From Sclerurus mexicanus (Eukaryota > Chordata > Aves > Passeriformes > Furnariidae): DNA of 64,000 nucleotides. Position 1 is the first letter of the stretch. Every line of letters starts with the position of its first letter. Shown here piece by piece: positions 57,301 to 61,470 of this stretch. The translations under genes were made by a program, and so were the position numbers. The notes beneath the pieces are model-generated. The model made no database searches. It was not told the DNA's origin and was given only the letters and a program-made list of their open reading frames with translations. The DNA lies in the NCBI GenBank assembly GCA_013396755.1, contig VWZF01002410.1, forward strand, positions 558,001-622,000. The letters run 5' to 3'.

Positions 57301-60300
57301 AATCCTCAGACCACAAAATACAGCTGTGTGATGGAGACTTGTGGCTCCCACCAACACACACATGTTCATAAACACGGGCATGATCTGGTCCTGTATCTCC
57401 TGCATTTTAATACACGTGGTCTACCATGCATAAATAAGGCATGGTGCAGTACAAGTCCTGGGGTCTTACTGCATAAAAATTCCACTGTGACCATCATTTC
57501 AAGTAGCCATTCATTTACTTTGTAGCGTTATTTATTCAGTGGCTCACTTAGGTTAACAGAAAAACTTTGCTTTGAACTCAGCCAAGGGGGATTGAGTTCT
57601 CAGTGCACACACACCACTCCGTGACCCAAAAGACAAGTTTGCAATTTCACTCAAAATACAAAAGGACATCTTGTTTTATAACCAAACTAAGTTATCTGTC
57701 TATGGTTTGCTAACTCATTCTTTCAAATCTCTGAAGTAACAAATAAATATTTCTTTTTTGAATCAACCAATCAAAAAGCAGACTTTGGTGTCAATTCATT
57801 GGGATGGGCTGGATAGGCAGAAACAGTTTTTCCTTCCATGTTTTGAGTATTTTTTTAAATTGCTGTTTTGTGAAGGGATAAAGTAAGAATCCTTAGTACT
57901 TTAGAAGAAATTTAGAAGCAGAAAGGAATTCCCAGTAGCAGAAAAGCACTTAGCCTGTGGATTTCAAGTTAAAGGAAATACAGGTGAAATGAAGTCTGAA
58001 TCTTCCGCAGCGCAGGTGACTCTGCTGCCTTTCTAAGAGACCAGTCTGGCTTTCACCAGGAGTGAGGTTTGAGAAAGTTTTTCCAAAACAAACAAAATCA
58101 AAACAATGAACTCCCACACAACATTCTAATTTCTTTGAATCTGAATTTTGCACTATAAATTAGACTTTGAACAAAACTGCATACCAGCTAGTGTCTGGGC
58201 AGAATGAAAGACAGTGAAATTTACTATAAGCAACTTCTAAGAATTTCACACATAACTTTCTCCTCTTGAATACCACGTATCACATGGAGTGTGTTGTTAC
58301 TGCTCAGAGAAGGATGGTGTAAAGTTACCTTTGCCACATCTCTCTTATCCATCTCAAGTATGACATAAAGCCAAGCAGCTGTTACACAACATACATAAAA
58401 GACAAAGCAGGACATATTTTGTATTTATTAGCTACCGGTGACAAAATTTTCATGATTTTTTTTCCCCAATTTTCATCATACCTGGCGTTTTTTCAAATAG
58501 TCAAGTGCAATTTGGACGTTCTGGAGTCTGTGAAAACGCATCCGACCTTTTTCTCGGGGCTAAAATTAGAAAACAATAGTTGTGAGATTTTCTCATCAGA
58601 CAAAAGAACAGTCCAATTTAAAAGATACCACGTAGAACATTTAAGCACTTCAGTTTTAATGTAGTCAATATCTTTGGTGAAAAAGCGCGCTTTGACTATT
58701 TTTTTTTAACTGTAGTTGAAGGTTTTTAGCACAGTGGGTAGCAAGAGAGATCAGTAGTCCCCAACTGCAACTTTGATCCATGCAGGCTGATAGTTGTTCC
58801 CTGTAAAGTACTATTAAGGCCAACAGAGCTACTGCCTACAGAAACTAAACTGCAATATATTATTATAAAGTATTCAAAGTGTATTAAGCAAAGAAAAACA
58901 TAAGTAATGTCATGGACCTTTATATTTCTCTGACAAACCTTGTGATGGAAAAGCTTACCTCTGTATGCAACTTCATGACTGAATGGTATGACTGCATAAT
59001 CATTATGATATCTATACATATTTATTTAAATCACCTAATAAAGCTAGTACCTTCCTTCATAAACAGAATAATACAATGTATAGAGTCGCAGAGTGTAAGT
59101 TTAAACTCTTGACTTGTGTAGAATATTTTAAAGCATGAAAAAAACCAACAAGTCACTCTTCCCAAAGCAAAGTCAAGACTATCAAGAAAACACTGTAAAA
59201 TAAGCACAAGCGGTGTGTTAATGGAAAAATGGCAAAACTTCATGCAGTTAGTGTAAAATCACCAAGAAGAAGAAGAATCACACAGAAAACGCATACTTAG
59301 CTGCCACAGATCAGCATGGGAAAGCAGTTAAATTTATACCATCAACATCATATCCAAATCCTTCTATTCTTCCTTATTTCAGATTTTTCACAAACTTTCA
59401 GAAGAATAAACTGAAGCAGACTATAATTGCTAGGGAACAGCCATGAATATGAGTATTTCCTCAGACAATCACTATGAAACACATAGATAAGCTAAATCCT
59501 TCCTCAATTGCGTTTTTGTTTCGCCTTGTGGAGTATGAGGTGCTTGCCAAAAAGAAACATGGGAAAAATGGAGTTGAGTAAGAAGCAAAAACTGAAACAC
59601 AGAATTTTAATTTCCATTATAGAACCTTCTATTTAGGCCCTTGTTTTTCACACTGATAGCTCAGGATCAAGCATTGCAGCTCTTGCTATCAAGTACCTTC
59701 CATGGAGGGAACAAAGGACTGCAGACCTGAAACTTGGTTTTCCACAACAAAGGAGGTATAATAAGTCCCAATCCATACAGTTAAATATAGCATCTCAGAG
59801 GGGAAATATTTTTTTTATTACAAAATTGCAGCATTTTGAGTTATGTTACGCTCCAGAAAAAAGCACACAAATTCCACTGAAATCACAACTGCAACGCAAC
59901 ACAACACACGGGAGCCAGGGAGGCACTCAAGCCCTATGACAGCAAGTTGTTTTAGCAAATGCCAGTAATGCAAGGTCTACAAAGGCATGGAACAGCTCTC
60001 TTGGACTAACAAGCACTCAGCATTTTACACTTTTTAAGTAGATATTTCCCTTCTGGATGGGCAAAATACAGTGAAATGATAATTCAGCATTTGTTGCAAG
60101 AAAGATAAACCCTGCAAACTATCTGTATATTTAGCAGACACTACACGAAGCTGTCCCTTAACTTTTAATCTGTCTGTTTGAATAAAAATAACTACTACAT
60201 GTGGTTAATTCTAATAAATAGATCTGCGCATCTGAATTACCTTATTTCAAGATATTATCCAATATTATGTCACACACCCCCTGAGTGCAGTAGACTGGTA

Positions 60301-61470
60301 CTTCTCTTTAAGGCAAATCAATATCTTGCTACTGACTTCACCAAGAGTCTTCAAGTCTTTGTCTAAATTACTTGTATACTATTGCATTACTTGCATACAA
60401 TACTATTCACAAGTAAAAATAAAGTCTCAGTTTAACAGAATTATGGTAATTCCCTATCTATTATTAAAAAAGCTTATAACATCTCGATAGTGTTGTCCAG
60501 TACATATTTGTACCATGGTCTTGTACAATTTAATCAAAGAAAACAAATATAAATCTTGAATATTTGCATTTTAGCTGTTCACAAAAAGGCTGAAAAAACC
60601 TTGTCTTTACCATACCTCCATCATAAAAATACGTATCCTGGTTTACCAACACCATTTCTTTTGTCCTTTCTACAGCAGCACACCACACTAAGAATTTACA
60701 TTAGCAGACACCACACTTCAAACACTACATTAGTACAGTTATGGGGGTCGGCACCTACCCCCTTATCCTCATCCTCCACATCCTCATGCTGTTCATTTGT
60801 GCATGCTTCTGTTGAACTCACCAACCGTAAGGTCTTCAAAAAATCTCGCTCTCTTGGCTAATGAATATAACAGACAGGAGACAGGACAGCAAAAACACAA
60901 GACAGACCACAAATGAAAAGAAGAGCATGAAAAGAAGAACATAATGAAGAGAACAAATACCAAGCAAGGGAAGTAATGCTCACAAAGAAAGGAAATGACA
61001 CCTGAGGAGAGTGTTAGACAATTTCAGGGACATTTTATCCTTGTTATTTGTAAGTTACTCCCTTTAATGCAAAAAGGTATTAAGCATCCAATACTTGTTA
61101 AAACAAAAATCAGAAAGAAAAAGAAAGAACAGAAAAAAATAGTGCATTACCCTATTAAGAAAGGAAGTCTCTCTGACCACAAGAAATGAAGAGAGAAGAT
61201 TGCATTCCCCCACAGAATTCACAGTAGCACATTTTACCAATACAACTTGTGTCTTTGGTATCAGGTCACAGATTTCAGAAAACAACAAAGAAGCCTCCAG
61301 TAGCTGATGCTCAAGGAGTTAACAAACAGAGATAATGGAACAACAATCTGGAACCATTGCATTCTTATCCAAAAGCTTACCAAGGTGTCTCCAGAAAGGA
61401 CTTCTAAAAGTGAGATCAAGTTATGTCCATCTCTTAGGTCTTCATATAGGTCATTCACATGCTTTCGAAC
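1..61470 (-). CDS. DST: Dystonin (BPAG1) gene, 5' half of coding region, partial
   Basis: Dystonin is a giant plakin/spectraplakin that links actin, intermediate filaments and microtubules; its isoforms serve neurons, muscle and the hemidesmosomes of epithelia. This entry spans all exons described separately below. The conceptual protein runs in order through CH1, CH2, the spectrin-like repeats of the plakin domain and an SH3 fold inserted in the middle repeats. I prefer DST to its paralogue MACF1 because the end of CH2 reads VSSLYDAFPK (MACF1 has VSSIYDAFPK as I recall it), because the plakin domain has the LTP/TSGLSS-rich linker, and because the BPAG1e-specific first exon is present. The first exons of the full-length forms lie beyond 64000, and the rod, plakin-repeat and GAS2 regions lie beyond position 1. 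Introns range from about 80 nt to 15.4 kb. Every internal exon has AG before it and GT after it except one with a GC donor. Confidence 0.95.
390..1827. other. Intron after the RLEEEE exon
   Basis: AT-rich intron between the exon at 1828 and the candidate exon at 389. I looked here for the mammalian BPAG1e coiled-coil start and the rod start and found neither. No repeat recognised. Confidence 0.6.
1828..1926 (-). CDS. DST: DST exon: end of plakin domain, RLEEEE branch point
   Basis: A 99-nt, phase-0 exon encodes 33 residues from FMDLRTRYTALVTLMTQY to SLKRLEEEE. In mammals this exon is the branch point: it joins either the coiled-coil exon of BPAG1e or the spectrin-repeat rod of the long isoforms. 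Neither of those continuations occurs in the remaining 1.8 kb; the only candidate downstream exon is the open segment at 389. Acceptor acag, donor gtaggt. Confidence 0.96.
2494..2601 (-). CDS. DST: DST exon: plakin domain with basic KRRR motif
   Basis: A 108-nt, phase-0 exon encodes 36 residues: DYELQTMTYRAMVDSQQ, then KSPVKRRRMQSSSD and FIIQE. Plectin has the matching DYELQLVTYKAQ followed by a similar SPAKKPK segment. The SPVKRRR run looks like a monopartite nuclear-import signal next to a proline-directed phosphorylation site; function is inferred only from composition. Acceptor tacag, donor gtaaat. Confidence 0.96.
2687..2770 (-). CDS. DST: DST exon: plakin domain, MLVSEIEMKQSK segment
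   Basis: An 84-nt, phase-0 exon encodes 28 residues, MLVSEIEMKQSKIDECQ and then KYSEQYSAAVK. The methionine is internal, not a start. Acceptor tgcag, donor gtaaca. Confidence 0.96.
3419..3581 (-). CDS. DST: DST exon: plakin domain spectrin-like repeat
   Basis: A 163-nt exon completes the arginine and encodes 54 residues from LRDLEGINKSLRYYKDTY through SLDTWIQQVEDTQRKI to KQLNQHK. Phase 0 at the end; acceptor atcag, donor gtatga. The 2.4-kb intron upstream of it holds a CR1 fragment and a long hairpin. Confidence 0.96.
4240..4322 (+). mobile_element. CR1 retrotransposon 3'-end fragment
   Basis: The sequence gatgatccttgtggatccc, followed by ttccaactca and attctatgattct, is the conserved 3' end of bird CR1 elements. 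Only the terminal portion remains. It lies in the intron between the exons at 5969 and 3581. Confidence 0.8.
5171..5250. repeat. Near-perfect 80-nt hairpin (inverted repeat)
   Basis: The arms 5171-5193 and 5228-5250 are exact reverse complements (23 bp). After one mismatch the pairing continues for 6 bp, then one more mismatch and 5 bp, leaving a loop of 8 nt. The total is a 36-bp stem with two mismatches. It is intronic in DST. It could be a recent inverted duplication, a short palindromic element or a small-RNA precursor; no terminal duplication or known family was recognised. Confidence 0.85.
5969..6162 (-). CDS. DST: DST exon: plakin domain spectrin-like repeat
   Basis: A 194-nt exon encodes QWRSEVDEKRQTFHALEDEL, a segment with KMHKERDLDFDWHKEK and AERWQNVHSQIEN, then ends in AG of a split arginine. 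The donor gtttgt departs from consensus, but it alone keeps phase with the next exon. Acceptor actag. Confidence 0.95.
6722..6860 (-). CDS. DST: DST exon: plakin domain spectrin-like repeat
   Basis: A 139-nt exon completes the split lysine and encodes 46 residues from LKTINLVLTNTQTAESLVK to NLMGTLK, ending in phase 0. The acceptor is ttcag and the donor gtaaga. Confidence 0.96.
7080..7258 (-). CDS. DST: DST exon: plakin domain, PTLRSELNVV segment
   Basis: A 179-nt exon, entering in phase 0, encodes KLKKELDRLKDDLGAITDKC, then EEFFGQAAG and PTLRSELNVVIQNMNQVYSM. It ends with AA of a split lysine codon. The conserved PTLRSEL motif is shared with plectin. Acceptor tacag, donor gtatgt. Confidence 0.96.
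7581..7738 (-). CDS. DST: DST exon: plakin domain, SEVRNIRLRLE segment
   Basis: A 158-nt exon completes the split glutamate and encodes EQEESIYNLYISEVRNIRLR, a charged helix with RLIRQIRTPMERDD, and ends RISEQE in phase 0. Acceptor caacag, donor gtgagc. ISExxxIRLxLE is conserved with plectin. Confidence 0.96.
7825..7890 (+). mobile_element. CR1 retrotransposon 3'-end fragment
   Basis: The sequence ggttggactccatgatcctt, then gggtctcttccaattcagc and a degraded attctgtg tail, matches the CR1 3' end. It is intronic and about 90 bases upstream of the exon at 7738. Confidence 0.75.
8719..8902 (-). CDS. DST: DST exon: plakin domain spectrin-like repeat
   Basis: A 184-nt exon encodes IKTMLPGEHQQVLSNLQ, a DSQES segment and EVNVCKQYYQELLKSAER, and ends with one base of the following glutamate codon. 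Acceptor ttgcag, donor gtaata. Confidence 0.96.
9946..10072 (-). CDS. DST: DST exon: plakin domain after SH3
   Basis: A 127-nt exon completes the split arginine and encodes 42 residues from IEQQFQNVLALWHESHVNMK through SVVSWHYLTNEI to GNVAS. LWHESHVNMKS matches the plectin segment LWHQLHVDMKS. Acceptor tttcag, donor gtatgt, ending in phase 0. Confidence 0.96.
10236..10390 (-). CDS. DST: DST exon: SH3 fold of plakin domain
   Basis: A 155-nt exon encodes ITIYKDDECVLANNSH, AKWKVISPSGNEAMVPSVCF and VPPPNKEAIDTAN, ending in AG of a split arginine codon. In plakins this SH3 packs against the neighbouring repeats and its classical proline-binding surface is degenerate, so a structural role is likelier than ligand binding. 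Acceptor actag, donor gtaggg. Confidence 0.96.
10644..10796 (-). CDS. DST: DST exon: plakin domain leading into SH3 fold
   Basis: A 153-nt, phase-0 exon encodes 51 residues. The first part (EEKEQLLQYKSTVAGLV) is repeat helix; the second (LKTSIPIKAICDYRQIE) is the first strands of the SH3 fold that plakins carry inside their central spectrin repeats. Acceptor ttttag, donor gttaga, an unusual but valid GT donor. Confidence 0.96.
11186..11311 (-). CDS. DST: DST exon: plakin domain, RKYSCDRS segment
   Basis: A 126-nt, phase-0 exon encodes 42 residues from FFSDAKEAMEYLKNLK through RKYSCDRSSSLRRLED to VQESM. FFSDxxEA and RKYSCDRS are shared with plectin. Acceptor cctag, donor gtaaga. Confidence 0.96.
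12645..12740 (-). CDS. DST: DST exon: plakin domain, AMQTQWSWILQLC segment
   Basis: A 96-nt, phase-0 exon encodes 32 residues, AYRAAMQTQWSWILQLC and then the helix ending ENAAYFE. The TQWSW motif is near-invariant among plakins. Acceptor taaag, donor gtaaga. Confidence 0.97.
12741..14374. other. DST intron with small GC island
   Basis: Ordinary intron apart from a GC-rich patch around 13205-13260 holding the CTCF-like motif. The open frames near 12.9-13.3 kb are fragmentary and show no family resemblance. Confidence 0.65.
13225..13238 (+). promoter_or_regulatory. CTCF-like motif in intron
   Basis: CCGGCAGGGGGCGC matches the 14-base CTCF core consensus (CCASYAGRKGGCRS) at 13 of 14 positions and lies in a small GC-rich island (about 13205-13260) within AT-rich intron. 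Orientation is plus. Confidence 0.5.
14375..14479 (-). CDS. DST: DST exon: plakin domain spectrin-like repeat
   Basis: A 105-nt, phase-0 exon encodes 35 residues from ELMRELDEKEEVIKSV to HPARLTIE. ENHPARLTIE corresponds to EDHPARPTVE in plectin. Acceptor aaaag, donor gtaagt. Confidence 0.96.
14575..14736 (-). CDS. DST: DST exon: plakin domain, WLNEKEEEEV segment
   Basis: A 162-nt, phase-0 exon encodes 54 residues beginning NTSRNQERHLDTLHNF. It contains the plakin-family hallmark ELIWLNEKEEEEVAYDWSER, then ends ARKKEYHA. Acceptor ataaag, donor gtatgt; the phase of the next exon selects this donor over an adjacent alternative. Confidence 0.97.
14851..14928 (-). CDS. DST: DST exon: plakin domain spectrin-like repeat
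   Basis: A 78-nt, phase-0 exon encodes 26 residues, IQMTAPLKLSYAEKLHKLES and then QYSKLL. Acceptor tacag, donor gtaagt. It belongs to a run of compact exons from 15.3 to 14.4 kb that code the middle of the plakin domain. Confidence 0.95.
15132..15260 (-). CDS. DST: DST exon: plakin domain spectrin-like repeat
   Basis: A 129-nt, phase-0 exon encodes 43 residues from VQLDRAEWGSDLPSVE to LKEAKISE. The AEWGSDLPSVE motif is shared with plectin (AEWGVDLPSVE). Acceptor ataag, donor gtactg. Confidence 0.96.
15349..15811 (-). CDS. DST: DST exon: plakin domain with LTP/TSGLSS low-complexity linker
   Basis: The longest complete constitutive coding exon in the window (463 nt, 154 codons after the split arginine). 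It opens VAKLRDELMAIRTECSS and closes VQDLLSWVEEMQ, both helical and conserved. Between them, at roughly exon residues 43-107, lies a stretch almost free of charge and built from short repeats such as LTP, TSGLSS and ITPAYPPG. This linker is typical of DST and absent from plectin as I recall it; it probably forms a flexible insertion between helices. The acceptor is taatag and the donor gtagca. Confidence 0.95.
16663..16817 (-). CDS. DST: DST exon: plakin domain spectrin-like repeat
   Basis: A 155-nt exon encodes DTKRLESGLQFQHEAEI through DGKYYQADQLVQ, and ends in AG of a split arginine codon. Mammals as I recall have DSKRLESGVQ at this place, so the difference is conservative. The donor gtactt is a weak match to consensus but keeps the phase. 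Confidence 0.95.
17133..17226 (-). CDS. DST: DST exon: first exon common to long and epithelial isoforms
   Basis: A 94-nt exon whose first base completes the arginine codon from either the exon at 20072 or the BPAG1e head at 17361. It then encodes 31 residues from LEMLQQIANRIQRDS to ARNALQS. The last helix of the preceding repeat passes into the next one here. Acceptor acctag, donor gtaagt. Confidence 0.96.
17361..17527 (-). CDS. DST: DST alternative first exon of epithelial isoform BPAG1e
   Basis: The exon starts at the ATG at 17527 and encodes a 55-residue head plus the first two bases of an arginine codon. It begins MNSSSYSYHSSDSLF, is followed by a T/S-rich stretch and SCISFG, and ends EGNR. 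This closely follows the BPAG1e head of mammals, which replaces the whole actin-binding domain; in that isoform the N-terminal region binds hemidesmosome partners and the distal C-terminus binds keratins. The reading frame stays open upstream, but 17527 is its only ATG there; position -3 is A, a good start context. The donor is gtaact. A TATA-like box lies about 133 bases upstream, and a short uORF ends two bases before the start. Confidence 0.92.
17528..17667 (-). promoter_or_regulatory. DST: BPAG1e promoter and 5' leader, with TATA-like box and uORF
   Basis: On the minus strand, TATTTAAA at 17667-17660 lies 133 bases before the BPAG1e ATG. This predicts transcription from about 17635 and a leader near 108 nt. 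The leader contains a 12-codon uORF (ATG at 17565, TAA ending at 17530). A pyrimidine tract ending tttttcag at 17569 could instead be a splice acceptor, in which case the leader would come from an upstream exon. The start site is inferred from spacing alone. Confidence 0.5.
17530..17565 (-). other. Upstream ORF in BPAG1e leader
   Basis: ATG CAA ACA begins an 11-residue reading frame that stops with TAA two bases before the BPAG1e start codon. The tight spacing suggests leaky scanning or short-range reinitiation as a translation control. It exists in mRNA only if transcription or splicing begins upstream of 17565. Confidence 0.5.
17668..20071. other. DST intron upstream of the BPAG1e first exon
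   Basis: It should contain the regulatory region of the epithelial promoter. A patch at about 18960-19480 is GC-richer and contains taggtgtctcc-type sequence that may be an old interspersed repeat. No exon was recognised. Confidence 0.5.
20072..20199 (-). CDS. DST: DST exon: plakin domain, last exon specific to actin-binding isoforms
   Basis: A 128-nt exon, entering in phase 0, encodes VWIEFGRIKLSQGYHP and the conserved EKEWGKLIIAMLEREK helix, ending in VE plus two bases (AG) of a split arginine codon. Acceptor ttaag, donor gtatgt. It ends in the same phase as the BPAG1e first exon at 17361, so either can join the common exon at 17226. Confidence 0.95.
20279..20374 (-). CDS. DST: DST exon: plakin domain, first spectrin-like repeat
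   Basis: A 96-nt, phase-0 exon encodes 32 residues from ALYNQYLQFKETEIPPK to RLYKLLE, highly charged and helical. Acceptor ctgtag, donor gtaagt. It is the usual partner of the following exon in the family. Confidence 0.95.
20698..20817 (-). CDS. DST: DST exon: start of plakin domain
   Basis: A 120-nt, phase-0 exon encodes 40 residues from DVEVKWVEYQNMVNYL to FPNNPVELK. The WIRHHV stretch is the first helix after the actin-binding domain and opens the spectrin-like repeats of the plakin domain. Acceptor ttggcag, donor gtgagg. Confidence 0.95.
21341..21447 (-). CDS. DST: DST exon: CH2 domain, last segment and hinge
   Basis: A 107-nt exon encodes DVDVSSPDEKSVITYV, then SSLYDAFPKVPEGG and the hinge EGISAN. 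The first motif is the invariant end of CH2 in spectraplakins; the SSLYDAF form helps to separate DST from MACF1. Acceptor ttttag, donor gtaagt, ending in phase 0. Confidence 0.96.
21582..21694 (-). CDS. DST: DST exon: CH2 domain, second segment
   Basis: A 113-nt exon completes the split arginine codon and encodes PDLIDMNTV through ARLLDPE, leaving one base for the next codon. It covers the middle of CH2 (the LANLEHAFFVAEKLGV helix). Acceptor tgacag, donor gtaaga. It follows the 15.4-kb GC-AG intron. Confidence 0.96.
21695..37070. other. 15.4-kb GC-AG intron within the CH2 coding region
   Basis: The second-largest intron in the window. It contains the CR1 fragment at 32640, a G10 run at 32976-32985 and a few GC-richer patches (about 31150-31380 and 33580-34680) that I could not assign. 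I found no conserved exon on either strand. Confidence 0.6.
32640..32815 (+). mobile_element. CR1 retrotransposon fragment (3' region)
   Basis: Recognisable CR1 blocks occur in order: tttagattagatattag, gaaattctttactgtgaggg, tgatgaggcactgaacg, gttgcccagaga, tccctgggaatgttcaaggc and gcaacctggtcta. The final tail is lost. Confidence 0.9.
37071..37237 (-). CDS. DST: DST exon: CH2 domain, first segment, with GC splice donor
   Basis: A 167-nt exon, entering in phase 0 and leaving after AG of a split arginine codon, encodes 55 complete residues from ISDIHVTGESEDMSAK to FNAIIHKY. It includes KERLLLWSQQ and the CWRDGRLFNAI helix characteristic of CH2. It is the shared acceptor for CH1-containing transcripts and for the myristoylated head. 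The donor reads CAG followed by gcaagt, a GC-AG intron; the nearest GT is four bases downstream and would break the frame. CH2 modulates actin binding of the CH1-CH2 pair. Confidence 0.96.
37914..38002 (+). repeat. Diverged direct repeat, copy 1
   Basis: A segment of about 85 bases containing gaaattttggatggctaaa and catgaagatcaac recurs in the same orientation at 40128 with roughly 80 percent identity by eye. Family unknown. Confidence 0.6.
40128..40218 (+). repeat. Diverged direct repeat, copy 2
   Basis: The counterpart of the segment at 37914, with gaccattaggcaaactcat, gaaattttggatggctgaaa and catgaagatcaac. The spacing of 2.2 kb and the same orientation fit either a local duplication or two copies of an old interspersed repeat. 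Confidence 0.6.
40611..40629. repeat. GA-rich microsatellite
   Basis: A short (GA)n run, gagagagagagggagagag, in intron. Confidence 0.8.
41560..41965 (+). mobile_element. Old, degraded CR1-like element
   Basis: The block aggggagacatgacaacgg, followed by tcttcaaatatgaaaaatg, and the ending accacctagatgacctg, then ctttccagcccta, have the layout of an older CR1/L3-type LINE 3' region. The interior is strongly diverged and A-rich. Confidence 0.6.
44978..45769 (-). CDS. DST: DST alternative first exon with myristoylation signal (isoform a3/b3 type head)
   Basis: The exon opens with ATG and encodes a 264-residue head before splicing, in phase 0, to the first CH2 exon. It starts MGNVCGCVRAEK: Gly2 fits the N-myristoylation consensus, and Cys5 and Cys7 are likely palmitoylation sites. 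A strongly basic patch near residues 33-43 (RKYFRRKRRKK) would add membrane affinity. The rest is polar, rich in S, K and E, and probably disordered. Known dystonin isoform 3 has an N-myristoylated head and only CH2 because it starts inside the intron after CH1, which is exactly this arrangement. The donor is AACAAG followed by gtaact. Without splicing the frame runs 12 more codons to a stop ending at 44939. The frame is intact and CH1 is bypassed. Confidence 0.9.
45813..45825 (-). promoter_or_regulatory. TATA-like sequence upstream of the myristoylated head
   Basis: Alternating TATATATAT sequence lies 44-56 bases upstream of the alternative start at 45769. A start site 30 bases downstream would leave a leader of only about 14 nt, so either the leader is very short or the real promoter is farther upstream and this is a chance AT run. 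Confidence 0.25.
53930..54525 (+). mobile_element. CR1 retrotransposon, about 600 bp
   Basis: The longest CR1 copy in the window. Hallmarks in order are actcagcgatggtgcagcct, gtccagaggagtgaaac, ggctgaggagtgacctcc, gtttagactagacatcagg, accaagagggtggtcagac and the near-terminal aagtcccttcca. It includes the end of the reverse-transcriptase-distal region and the 3' end; no intact coding frame remains. Confidence 0.85.
55125..55149. repeat. Short GGCTA pentamer tandem
   Basis: Five consecutive pentamers, three exactly GGCTA and two with one or two changes, within a locally GC-richer patch of intron. Confidence 0.7.
55544..55557 (-). promoter_or_regulatory. CTCF-like motif in intron
   Basis: On the minus strand ACACTAGGTGGCAC matches the CTCF core consensus at 13 of 14 positions. 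It points left, convergent with the motif at 13225. Confidence 0.45.
56012..56104 (-). CDS. DST: DST exon: CH1 domain, last segment
   Basis: A 93-nt, phase-0 exon encodes 31 residues from VKLVNIRNDDITDGN to LIWTIILHFQ, the signature that closes CH1 (the NPKLTLGLIW helix). Acceptor atggcag, donor gtaagc. The next exon in the upstream-initiated transcript is the CH2 exon at 37237. The 18.8-kb intron between them contains the alternative first exon at 45769. Confidence 0.96.
56105..60821. other. DST introns between CH1 exons
   Basis: Two AT-rich introns flanking the exon at 58482. Apart from the possible 3' extension of the microexon at 60759-60821, I see nothing to annotate. Confidence 0.6.
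58482..58559 (-). CDS. DST: DST exon: CH1 domain, second core segment
   Basis: A 78-nt exon, phase 0 at both ends, encodes 26 residues beginning PREKGRMRFHRLQN and ending LDYLKKRQ. This is the central helix of CH1, one of the actin-contacting surfaces in the family. Acceptor ttttag, donor gtatga. One residue near the end is KK where I recall KR in mammals; otherwise the segment is as expected. Confidence 0.95.
60822..60857 (-). CDS. DST: DST alternative microexon inside CH1 (12 residues)
   Basis: This 36-nt segment sits between the two core CH1 exons. It is bounded by an acceptor cattag and a perfect donor gtgagt, is phase 0 on both sides, and encodes PRERDFLKTLRL. Plectin has an alternatively included 12-residue exon (called 3-alpha) at the same point of CH1, starting with the same PRERD, so this is very likely the orthologous optional exon. 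Including it duplicates the PRE motif that opens the next exon. Its use must be optional, because the flanking exons also join in frame without it. An alternative longer 3' end is described among the findings. Confidence 0.8.
61381..61470 (-). CDS. DST: DST exon: CH1 domain, first segment in window
   Basis: This 90-nt exon encodes 30 residues, from VRKHVNDLYEDL to LEVLSGDTL, the conserved first helices of the N-terminal calponin-homology domain, which contributes to F-actin binding. The acceptor is a pyrimidine-rich tract ending ctgtgcag and the donor is gtaagc; both ends are phase 0. The preceding exon of the family (the KWINQHL segment) was looked for up to 64000 and not found, so it lies outside the window. 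Nearly invariant in spectraplakins and plectin, so the assignment is secure. Confidence 0.95.

Noticed and set aside
1..61470. Assignment to the paralogue MACF1
   Set aside because: The CH2 ending, the LTP/TSGLSS linker, the BPAG1e head and the MGNVCGC head all point to DST.
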